DNA from: Stephanodiscus triporus
Taxonomy: Eukaryota > Bacillariophyta > Thalassiosirophyceae > Thalassiosirales > Thalassiosiraceae
Assembly: GCA_036939755.1 (NCBI GenBank)
Contig: JALLAZ010000504.1
Span: 1-14,744, forward strand
Length of the DNA stretch: 14,744 nt
Direction of reading: 5' to 3'
Shown: positions 8,642 to 14,744 of the stretch, one piece after another
How positions within the stretch are numbered: position 1 is the stretch's first letter
Layout of the letters: every line of letters begins with the position of its first letter
The notes under the pieces: generated by a model
The model's input: the letters and a program-made list of their open reading frames with translations, nothing else
Told to the model about the DNA's origin: nothing
Databases searched by the model: none
Made by a program: the position numbers and the translations under genes

Positions 8642-10603
8642 ATGAATGTAGTCGAGTCCGCGTTATCCACCTCCCCGTCGTCTTCGTCGTCGTCTTCGTC
8701 GTCGTCGACGTCGACGTCCTCCTCCCTCTGCGCCCGTCACACGCACACCCACCTGACCTACTCCCGTCGTCACCTCGTCGAGGTCGCGACCGAGACGATA
8801 CGCATCTCCGAGTCGGGAGTGTACGTGAACGCGCGCGGCGCGGAGGTGCGAGTCAAGGACGACCTCGACAGGGCCGTCGAGGGCTCCGTGCACTACGCCG
8901 ACGATTACGACTTCCGGAAGGCGCTGAGGGAATACGACGACGACGGGGGCGGGGGGGTGGTCGGGAGGGAATACGACGACGACGACGACGACGAGGGCGG
9001 CAAGGGGGGGACGGACGACCTCGCGGGCACCTCCCCCCCCTCGTCTTCGTCGTCGTCGTCGTCGTCGTCGTCGCCGGTCCCACGCCAGACTTGGCATTCG
9101 TTGCGTCGGCTTCGACCGCGCCCCGCCTCCGCCGCCGCCGCCTCCGCCTCCGGCTCCGCCTCCCCGAGGACGTCCTTCCTAGTCGTCAGCGCCTCGTGGC
9201 TCGAGTCGGCCCTCGAGCTCCTGAGGGCGCATCGCGACGAGCGGATTCCGCCGCCGTCGTCGTCGTCGCGCCGACGAAGGGTGGGGGTGCTGAATTCCGG
9301 ATCCGGCACGACCCCCGGCGGGCGCTTCCTCAAGGGCACCGTGTCGCAGGAGGACTGCCTCTGCCGCGCGAGCCTGCTGTACTCGTGCATATCGCAGCCG
9401 AAATTCCAGAGCGAGGGGCGCTTTTACGGCAAGAATCGCGGGCTCAGGTACGGCACGTCCAACTGCGTCATCTTCAGTCCAGGTAAGGAGGGGAGAGTGA
9501 CAGAGAAAGATGGATAGGAGGAGGAGGAGGAGGAGGAGGATTTGGGAGGCTTCGTTCCTTTTCTCCTTTCGTCTTCCTCTCGCCGCTCGCGTTTCTCTCA
9601 CCTCGATGTGGCGTTAAATATTATTCGTACACTCGACCTGTCCCAGACGTGCCGGTAATTAGGGAAGATACCGTCGAGGGTGAGAGTTTTGTTCGTTTCG
9701 CGGTTTTTGCCCAGTTCACGTTCGGAGCGAAAACCATCCGAACCTCATGTGTATTATGTATCCAATCCCGTGCCATTTTTCACTTTCGTGAACCCTCACG
9801 GGGGGGGGGGGAAACGTTCTTCCAGGCAAGCTCCTCGACAGCTACGAAAAAGTGAGTACACTCTCTCCGTCACGTGTCCCCGTCTCCCCCCCGAAGGCTC
9901 TCGTTAAGTTCTCTCGATCCACCATGTCCATCTCGTACATTTATTGCAGGTGTCCTTCGTGACAGTGAGTTAAATCGAACGACGATCAATCCGCTTCTTT
10001 CTCCCTGCGACTTTCGTCCTTTTTCAGCTTTCGTCTCACGCCCCCCCCCCCCCCCCCCCCCCATTGTCTTTTTCCTTCGCGCAGATTCCGGCGCCCAACG
10101 CGTTCACCACGTCCAGCAAATCCGGCAGGGAGTACAGCGACATCGAGTGCGACGAGAACAAGAAGGGCCAGATGAGCCGCAACGCGAGCGCCGCCAACCT
10201 CGCGTCCATGGGTCGCAGCGGTAGCGCCGTCGACCTTGCGTCAATGACCGGCGGCGTCGGGGCCTACTTCGACGAGAAGCTCGAGGAGAAGCGGAGCGCG
10301 CTCCTCTCCTCGCTGTCGGATAGGATACACCGCGCCCTGTCGGCGTTCGTGCTCGGGGGATGCACGGACCTCGTCCTGCCGGCGTTCGGCTGCGGCGTCC
10401 ACGGGAACGACCCGAGCATGGTCGCCGAAGTATTCCGGGAGATGCTCACGGATCCCGGGCAGTTCGGCGGACGGTTCCGCACGGTCGTCTTTGCCGTGCC
10501 CCCGTGCAGGAAGCAGAATTACCAGGCGTTCGCGGCGTACTTTCAAAAGAGCGAACGCGCGCCGGTGAGACCGCCCTTTTTGAGGACCGTGACTTTGAAT
10601 TAG
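8642..10603 (+). CDS. Microbial-type PARG / macro-fold protein with variant catalytic motif, five exons
   Basis: Member of the bacterial-type poly(ADP-ribose) glycohydrolase family (PARG_cat, DUF2263, TIGR02452), which removes or binds ADP-ribose. Exons: 8642-9482, 9647-9679, 9826-9851, 9950-9964, 10085-10603; introns 164, 146, 98 and 120 nt; 477 residues. Family landmarks in order: VEVATETIRISESGVYV (about 46-62); VLNSGSGTTPGGRFLKG (216-232) with QEDCLCRASLLYS (236-248); IFSPDVPVIRED, where exon 2 joins (278-288); KVSFVTIPAPNAF, built from exons 3, 4 and 5 (300-312); LVLPAFGCGVHGNDP (401-415); GRFRTVVFAV. The signature GGG...QEE is here GGR...QED, so the residue at the usual catalytic glutamate is aspartate; activity may be weak or lost, leaving an ADP-ribose binder. 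Long Ser, Asp and Gly runs interrupt the N-terminal third. No targeting signal is apparent; location unknown. Confidence 0.87.
9800..9811. repeat. G12 tract in PARG intron 2
   Basis: Twelve consecutive G about 13 bases upstream of the intron 2 acceptor (TTCTTCCAG). Its position between the expected branch site and acceptor is unusual. The count may be unreliable because homopolymers are error-prone. Confidence 0.85.
9950..9964 (+). other. 15-nt microexon of the PARG-like gene
   Basis: Five codons (VSFVT) flanked by TTATTGCAG and GTGAGT. Including them joins exon 3 to exon 5 in phase 0 and rebuilds the family motif KVSFVTIPAPNAF (the strand before the conserved PAxN). Skipping it would leave the frame intact but delete that strand. 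Exons 2 (33 nt) and 3 (26 nt) of the same gene are also very short. Confidence 0.8.
10041..10062. repeat. C22 tract in PARG intron 4
   Basis: Twenty-two consecutive C, ending 22 bases before exon 5, in the position of the polypyrimidine tract. Such a run could act as a splice pyrimidine tract. Exact length is uncertain. Confidence 0.85.
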
Positions 10604-11433
10604 GAAGGAGGTTCTGGGTATAGGCAAACGGAGGTACCGCGACATGTTGATAGCTATCGTACTCATGCTATCATCATAATATGTATGGGCAATTAAATCT
10701 GTGAGGAGATTTTTTTTGATGTTTTAGAAATGGCGATCGGATAAATAATAGATGTTAGATACTGTTCTTACTAATGATGAATTTTAGGAATACCCGGTTA
10801 ATTCATCGTGCAATCATGTACTCCGAACAATGCCCCCAAGAGAGCCCGTTTCGCTCGTCATCGTCTTTTGTAATTGAACTCTCCGCAAGAATCTTCTTCT
10901 CGCAATGAGTTACTAACGCAATCGCCAATCGTCGCCCGTCCCGACATGCATCTCCGTCATCATCCTCTTAACGCGATCGTCTTCCAGCGGCGACATCGGC
11001 ACATCGAGTCTGTGCAGGCCTCTTGCAGGAACTGCCTCCCGTTTTAATTCTTTTTGCGAAAGGGTCGTCGTCGAGGTTACCATCTAACTAACTTCGTCGT
11101 GTTTTTTTCGGGCCGAGCATTTGCCCCTGTTGTAGCTGCAGCAACATAAAAAATCTGTTAAAAATGATAGGCCTTAACTATCGATTACATAATATTCAAC
11201 CCCACGCGCCATTCACAATGAGTCTCGCACCCATCTCGGCGTGAGCCCAGCATCAAAGAGCCGCTGCAGCAAAACGGCCTAACAACAACAGAGACTGCTT
11301 CCCCGCTACAAAAGCTGAGTTGATTATTAGAGTAATTTTCGTCTTTTCCCCTGGCTGCTGCAGACCTCGTCCTGAGGTTAGTCTGTGGACAAACAATGGT
11401 GTTTCCCGAAGCTCGTGATTATTTATCCATTAG
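10604..11433. other. Long gap between convergent genes
   Basis: This 830 bp lies between the stops of the PARG-like gene (+) and the TMEM237-like gene (-); it is the longest gene-free stretch here. No convincing open frame, tRNA, snRNA or snoRNA was found. It holds two copies of GCTGCAGCAA (11135-11144 and 11263-11272) and one half of a 23-nt near-repeat (11213-11235). Long 3' untranslated regions or an unrecognised noncoding RNA are possible. Confidence 0.5.
11213..11235 (+). repeat. 23-nt near-repeat, copy A
   Basis: Matches 12306-12328 at 21 of 23 positions (TCACAA-x-GAGTCTCGCA-x-CCATC). The two copies lie in the same orientation on either side of the TMEM237-like gene, about 1.1 kb apart. 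Weak similarity extends a few bases to the left. Confidence 0.6.
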
Positions 11434-12129
11434 CTAGCGCGCGCGCATGATAACAAAACGATAGCACGATATCAACCAGCCGAGGAAACACATGATCGAC
11501 CTTGGCACAGTAAAGCCTCGCCATTGATGAAGAATGGACAGTAGCTTCTCATCCGGTATGTGAATGCCCTGGATATTGATTTGAGCTAAAATGTTCGTCG
11601 TGCGAACATCTACATGGGAGCACAAGAGGGTCATAACTAATGCAATGAAGTAAGATAGAATGAAATACCATAGGCCCGAGTTCCTCTTCGCGGTGTTCCG
11701 AGGAGCGCTGCTGCTGCCGCCCTTGATGAAGGGTGATATTTGATAAATATCACCCTCTTCTAACATGCACAAGCCTCCTGTGACGCATAGCGTTATGCCT
11801 ATAAAGAAGTATCGTCGAATTTCGTTGGCCCGTGGTGCCGAATGTTGTGCAACGAACACTCTCGGCGAATCCGAAGCGAAGGCTTCATACAATGCCGAGA
11901 CACTTAATCCGCTGATGATTCCCTGAAGGAAAAGAAATCCTACGAAGGCAATGCGGATGACTTGAGCGTTGAGGACCTCTTCACTCGCATTGACTGCTGC
12001 CGTTGAACTGCTAGAAGATGAATTCGGAAGTCTCCATCCGCGCGTTCGATTGTCACAATCGCTCGCTCCCAAGCATCTTCTAAATCGCCCGTTACAAGCG
12101 CTTTCTTGAAAATAGCCTTCACTGTTCAT
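11434..12129 (-). CDS. TMEM237-like four-span membrane protein
   Basis: Single-exon protein of 231 residues, start ATG 12129. A polar, Ser-rich N-terminus of about 54 residues precedes four hydrophobic segments: about 59-82 (GFLFLQGIISGLSVSALY), 107-123, 152-170 (LWYFILSYFIALVMTLLC) and 208-226 (IMCFLGWLISCYRF). Spacing, the G-x-x-x-x-G pattern in the first span and the W...LGWL...YR ending resemble the C-terminal membrane domain of TMEM237, a ciliary transition-zone protein; the animal proteins carry a much longer disordered N-terminus. The match is from memory of family features, so another four-span family is possible. If right, the protein would serve cilia, which in diatoms exist only in sperm of centric species. 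It is the only gene here sharing its strand with a neighbour; the gene upstream ends 398 bp away. Confidence 0.6.
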   Translation of the reverse strand: MNSEGYFQESACNGRFRRCLGASDCDNRTRGWRLPNSSSSSSTAAVNASEEVLNAQVIRIAFVGFLFLQGIISGLSVSALYEAFASDSPRVFVAQHSAPRANEIRRYFFIGITLCVTGGLCMLEEGDIYQISPFIKGGSSSAPRNTAKRNSGLWYFILSYFIALVMTLLCSHVDVRTTNILAQINIQGIHIPDEKLLSILHQWRGFTVPRSIMCFLGWLISCYRFVIMRAR

Positions 12130-12527
12130 CTGGTGCTCTTTTTTTCACTTGTGCTGTCTGGGGGGATTGTTTGGGGAGAGAAAAGATTTTGAATTGAAAC
12201 CCTGCCAAGAGTTTTATTTCTCGCCGGAGACGAAGAGAAAGAGAAGTCAAGTACTCTTCCCCGAGCAGAGCCATAAAAAACATTCGCCTTCATTATCAGC
12301 GTCAATCACAAAGAGTCTCGCATCCATCGTCTGCACGTACCGATCACAACCTCTGAATCCAGAATAAAACAACAACCGGAAATCCAATAATCGGCACTTG
12401 GGGCTTCACCGCCACACTCATCCAAATCGGGATTATTCGTCAGTCAACTCCACATAGATTCGTTGGTACATGTCGGTCCGAATCCTTACAGTCGCCTCTG
12501 ATCCCATTTACTCCTCGGCACGTCTCA
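12130..12527. promoter_or_regulatory. Spacer upstream of the TMEM237-like gene
   Basis: These 398 bp separate two minus-strand genes: the 3' end of the thylakoid protein and the start of the TMEM237-like gene. They should contain the latter's promoter and leader. The second copy of the 23-nt near-repeat lies at 12306-12328. A 72-codon plus-strand frame at 12149-12367 has no recognisable features. Confidence 0.45.
12306..12328 (+). repeat. 23-nt near-repeat, copy B
   Basis: Second copy of the 11213-11235 element, 21 of 23 identical. It lies about 180-200 bp upstream of the TMEM237-like start codon, where a promoter element could sit. Confidence 0.6.
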
Positions 12528-13184
12528 TCAATCTCGATCTCCTTTGTCAATCGTTTTCTGAATCCTGCCGAGCATTTCTTTCCCCCCCGCGAGGAGGCTC
12601 ACCATCACGTAAATCAGGAAGAACCATTGACCGAAGCCTGTCCCGAAGCCTGCCTTCGACCCGTCCTCCAATCCTCCGATCGGGTTGGCCATAGTCGAAC
12701 CGGACAGCCTCAACGACGACGAGGAGATCGTTGGATATACCAGCGTTGTCGTTTCGCCATCGACGATCCTCGACCTGGGCTTAACGACGACGACCTCGAC
12801 TCGTTTGTTGTTGTCGTACGACGACTCGGCGCCGAAGACGAACGACGCATCCGCTCGAGACGCCAGGGGAATGAAGGACGATGCAAAGATCGAGGCGGCG
12901 GCGGTCAGAAGGATCGGGCGAGCCGTTTCGCGACGGCGACCACCGTCGGCAACGCGGCGACGGCGCCCGTCGACGGCATCGCCGGAGGGTGGATGTGTAT
13001 TACTATTTCTTGGCATGGAGGAATTCAGTCTGGGCGACGAGGTGGTTGTAGAAGAAATGGGACGACGGTTCGTAAGCGCATCCGACGGCGGAGAATTGGC
13101 GTATGAACTGGCTCGAAAGCATGTAACAGTGACGGCCAAGGCAAGGAGTTGACCCAGGCGGAGGTAGAAGGATGAAATCATCAT
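12528..13184 (-). CDS. Thylakoid-targeted single-span protein, candidate small photosystem subunit
   Basis: 218 residues from ATG 13184 (a second ATG follows directly). Targeting appears layered. First, a signal peptide MMISSFYLRLGQLLALAVTVTC-FRAS, with Phe at +1 as in diatom plastid presequences. Second, a Ser/Thr/Arg-rich transit region. Third, a second export-like signal with arginines, an alanine-rich hydrophobic core (ILLTAAASIFASSFIPLA) and a cleavage-like ADA near residue 112, as in thylakoid-lumen proteins. The mature part would be about 105 residues with one hydrophobic span near the C-terminus (GFGQWFFLIYVMVSLLAGG) followed by a basic tail, KEMLGRIQKTIDK. Lumenal N-terminus, one span and a stromal tail resemble small photosystem subunits, but I recognise no family. 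The TTG further upstream in frame is not a likely start. It shares a 158 bp divergent spacer with the epimerase gene. Confidence 0.72.
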   Translation of the reverse strand: MMISSFYLRLGQLLALAVTVTCFRASSYANSPPSDALTNRRPISSTTTSSPRLNSSMPRNSNTHPPSGDAVDGRRRRVADGGRRRETARPILLTAAASIFASSFIPLASRADASFVFGAESSYDNNKRVEVVVVKPRSRIVDGETTTLVYPTISSSSLRLSGSTMANPIGGLEDGSKAGFGTGFGQWFFLIYVMVSLLAGGKEMLGRIQKTIDKGDRD

Positions 13185-13342
13185 GGCGAGGATCGTTTTT
13201 TTTGGCGGCAATTATTTTTTTCGGGGGATTCTTGCCAACTCATGTCAAAATCGCTGATCGAATCTTCTCGTTGGTGAAAGAGTGTACGTATCCGAGAAAG
13301 GAAACCTACCTCTAGGTAGAGATAATATCAGAGGCAACCACC
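13185..13342. promoter_or_regulatory. Compact divergent promoter, thylakoid protein / GALE
   Basis: Only 158 bp separate the two start codons, so promoters and leaders must overlap. The epimerase start has context CAACCACCATGG, a good eukaryotic initiation context. A short inverted repeat, TACCT-CT-AGGTA, lies at about 13307-13318, and two T-runs (near 13194-13203 and 13213-13220) lie by the thylakoid gene. Co-regulation is possible but unproven. Confidence 0.5.
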
Positions 13343-14569
13343 ATGGTCACCCACAAGCGCGTCCTAGTGACCGGCGGATGCGGCTACATCGGTAGCCACA
13401 CGCTCGTCTCCCTCCTCGACCCGTCCACCGCGTCCCGAACGAACGTCGTGTACTCCGTCGTGGTCGTAGACAACCTCGTCAACTCGTCGAGCGAATCCCT
13501 CCGTCGCGTTGCCGACGTCGTCGCACTCGACGGAGGCTTCGCGACGAGCGACGACGGACTCTCCGGTCGCGATGCGGGGGGGAGGCTCGAGTTTCGCAAA
13601 GTCGACTGCGCGGACATCTCGGCCCTGCGCGCGGTCTTCGAGGAGTTCGCGCCCCTGGGAGGGTTCGACGCCGCCGTCCACTTCGCTGGGCTGAAGGCCG
13701 TGGGGGAGTCGAAATCGATGCCGCTTAGGTACTACGAGGTCAATCTCGGGACCACGCTGACCCTCCTCGACCTCATGGAGGAGTACGGATGCCGGTCCAT
13801 CGTCTTCTCGTCGTCGGCGACTGTGTACGGCGTGGCCAAAGACGAGAAGGCCAAGCTGAAGGAGACGGACGAGGTGGGAACGACCATCACCAACTGTTAC
13901 GGCAGGACGAAGTACATGATCGAGCAGATACTGCAGGACTTTCACGCGAGTCACGAATCATCGCAGCACGAGGGAGGAGGGGGCGATGACGGCGGGAAGC
14001 GGGACGCCGCGAAGGATAATCCCTGGAGCGTCGTCGTGCTAAGGTACTTCAATCCCGCGGGCGCTCATCCCTCGGGGAAGATGGGAGAGGATCCCAGCGG
14101 CGTGCCGAACAACCTCATGCCGTTCGTCGCGCAGGTGGCCGTCGGGAGGAGGCCACACGTGACCGTGTTCGGGAACGACTATGACACCCCGGACGGGACG
14201 GGCGTACGGGATTACCTCCACGTTATGGACCTGGCGGACGGCCACGTCGCCGCCCTGGGTTACGCCGACGGCGCGACCACCGGCGACAACTCTAGGAGCG
14301 GACGTGGTAAGCTCAGCACGTTCAACCTAGGCACCGGCACGGGCTACTCCGTCCTCGACATGGTCGACGCATTCGGTAGGGCGGTAGGGAGGCCCATACC
14401 CGTCGTCGTGGGACCGCGACGGCCCGGCGACGTCACGATATACATGGCGGACCCGACCAGGGCAAAGGAGGAGATGGGCTGGGAGGCAAGGAAGGATCTT
14501 GACGACATGTGCAGAGACCTTTGGAGCTGGCAAACGAACAATCCCAACGGATATCGCGACGCGGCGTAA
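13343..14569 (+). CDS. GALE: UDP-glucose 4-epimerase
   Basis: Interconverts UDP-glucose and UDP-galactose in the Leloir pathway using bound NAD; supplies UDP-galactose for glycans and galactolipids. Single exon, 408 residues (human enzyme 348). Extended SDR Rossmann fold: TGGCGYIGSH nucleotide loop (10-19), VVDNLVNSS (42-50), VHFAGLKAVGES (112-123), SSSATVYG (156-163) with catalytic Ser158, and YGRTK with catalytic Tyr186 and Lys190. Substrate-site landmarks follow: RYFNPAGAHPSG (234-245), NNLMPFVAQVAVGRR (256-270), VFGNDYDTPDGTGVRDYLHV (275-294, conserved D-GT-RDY-HV) and FNLGTGTGYSV. Extra length comes mainly from Gly/Asp-rich loops at about 64-80 and 204-226, away from the motifs. No signal or plastid presequence, so probably cytosolic. 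Confidence 0.96.
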   Translation: MVTHKRVLVTGGCGYIGSHTLVSLLDPSTASRTNVVYSVVVVDNLVNSSSESLRRVADVVALDGGFATSDDGLSGRDAGGRLEFRKVDCADISALRAVFEEFAPLGGFDAAVHFAGLKAVGESKSMPLRYYEVNLGTTLTLLDLMEEYGCRSIVFSSSATVYGVAKDEKAKLKETDEVGTTITNCYGRTKYMIEQILQDFHASHESSQHEGGGGDDGGKRDAAKDNPWSVVVLRYFNPAGAHPSGKMGEDPSGVPNNLMPFVAQVAVGRRPHVTVFGNDYDTPDGTGVRDYLHVMDLADGHVAALGYADGATTGDNSRSGRGKLSTFNLGTGTGYSVLDMVDAFGRAVGRPIPVVVGPRRPGDVTIYMADPTRAKEEMGWEARKDLDDMCRDLWSWQTNNPNGYRDAA

Positions 14570-14744
14570 AATGTCGCCGAATGATGGGATTTCTTCGTGT
14601 TAAGTTTTAATGTCCGTGTTTTGACACTTCAGTTGCAATACTGTACCTTTGGCATGAAGTTACCACCCCCAAATGGGGGCAAATTCACCGCGACACCTGG
14701 TGGGCTAACCAACATATTTTATGATTGCATTGACTAGTTTAATG
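14570..14744. other. 3' flank of GALE
   Basis: This 175 bp is AT-rich and probably 3' untranslated. It contains a small hairpin, CCCCC-AAAT-GGGGG, near 14667-14680. No gene is visible before the window ends. Confidence 0.5.

Noticed and set aside
8663..9097. 144-codon minus-strand open frame opposite PARG exon 1
   Set aside because: Composed of Arg/Gly/Val runs generated by the poly-Ser and poly-Asp codons of the plus-strand gene.
9965..10027. Alternative acceptor TTTTTCAG at 10020-10027 for PARG intron 4
   Set aside because: It would add the C22 run to the coding sequence and break the KVSFVTIPAPNAF motif; the acceptor at 10083-10084 fits.
10604..11433. tRNA or spliceosomal RNA gene in the longest gap
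   Set aside because: No tRNA B-box-like GGTTCGAAxCC and no recognisable U1, U2, U4, U5 or U6 core sequence on either strand by eye.
12149..12367. 72-codon plus-strand open frame upstream of the TMEM237-like gene
   Set aside because: No motif, signal or good start context, and it lies in the expected promoter.

Overview
This is nuclear DNA of a photosynthetic stramenopile, most likely a centric diatom. Genes are split by short GT-AG introns (nine supported, 76 to 238 nt, seven with a GTGAGT donor). Coding DNA is GC-rich and full of GTC/GAC triplet runs. Two predicted proteins start with diatom-type plastid presequences whose signal peptide ends just before a phenylalanine (ATSA-FAP and VTC-FRA). 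A TMEM237-like ciliary membrane protein would fit a lineage that keeps flagellated gametes, as centric diatoms do. The assignment is inferred from these traits, not from a database match.

Layout: (1) a sulfotransferase gene (+, 192-1689) converges on NOP58 (-, 1827-3942), the box C/D snoRNP core protein. (2) A 0.54 kb divergent promoter region leads to a plastid-targeted protein (+, 4479-6305) with an RGG-type stretch and five tandem repeats resembling the C-terminal tail of cysteinyl-tRNA synthetase; its last exon has an apparent frameshift. (3) It converges on an unrecognised two-exon gene (-, 6834-8076). (4) A divergent region leads to a five-exon microbial-type PARG / macro-fold gene (+, 8642-10603) with exons of 33, 26 and 15 nt and an altered catalytic motif. 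(5) After an 830 bp gap comes the TMEM237-like four-span membrane protein (-, 11434-12129), then a thylakoid-targeted single-span protein (-, 12528-13184). (6) A 158 bp divergent spacer leads to UDP-glucose 4-epimerase (+, 13343-14569).

Strands alternate almost perfectly, as in a compact eukaryotic genome. There are no operons and the genes do not form one pathway: they cover rRNA modification, sulfation, ADP-ribose turnover, nucleotide-sugar metabolism, plastid functions and possibly cilia. I found no tRNA, rRNA, CRISPR array or recognisable transposon.

The observations most worth following are: the first 55 bp of the window exactly repeat part of the NOP58 tail, which is the expected trace of a tandem duplication with unit 56-2042; the plastid RGG/five-repeat protein; and the PARG homologue carrying QED in place of QEE and encoded partly by microexons.
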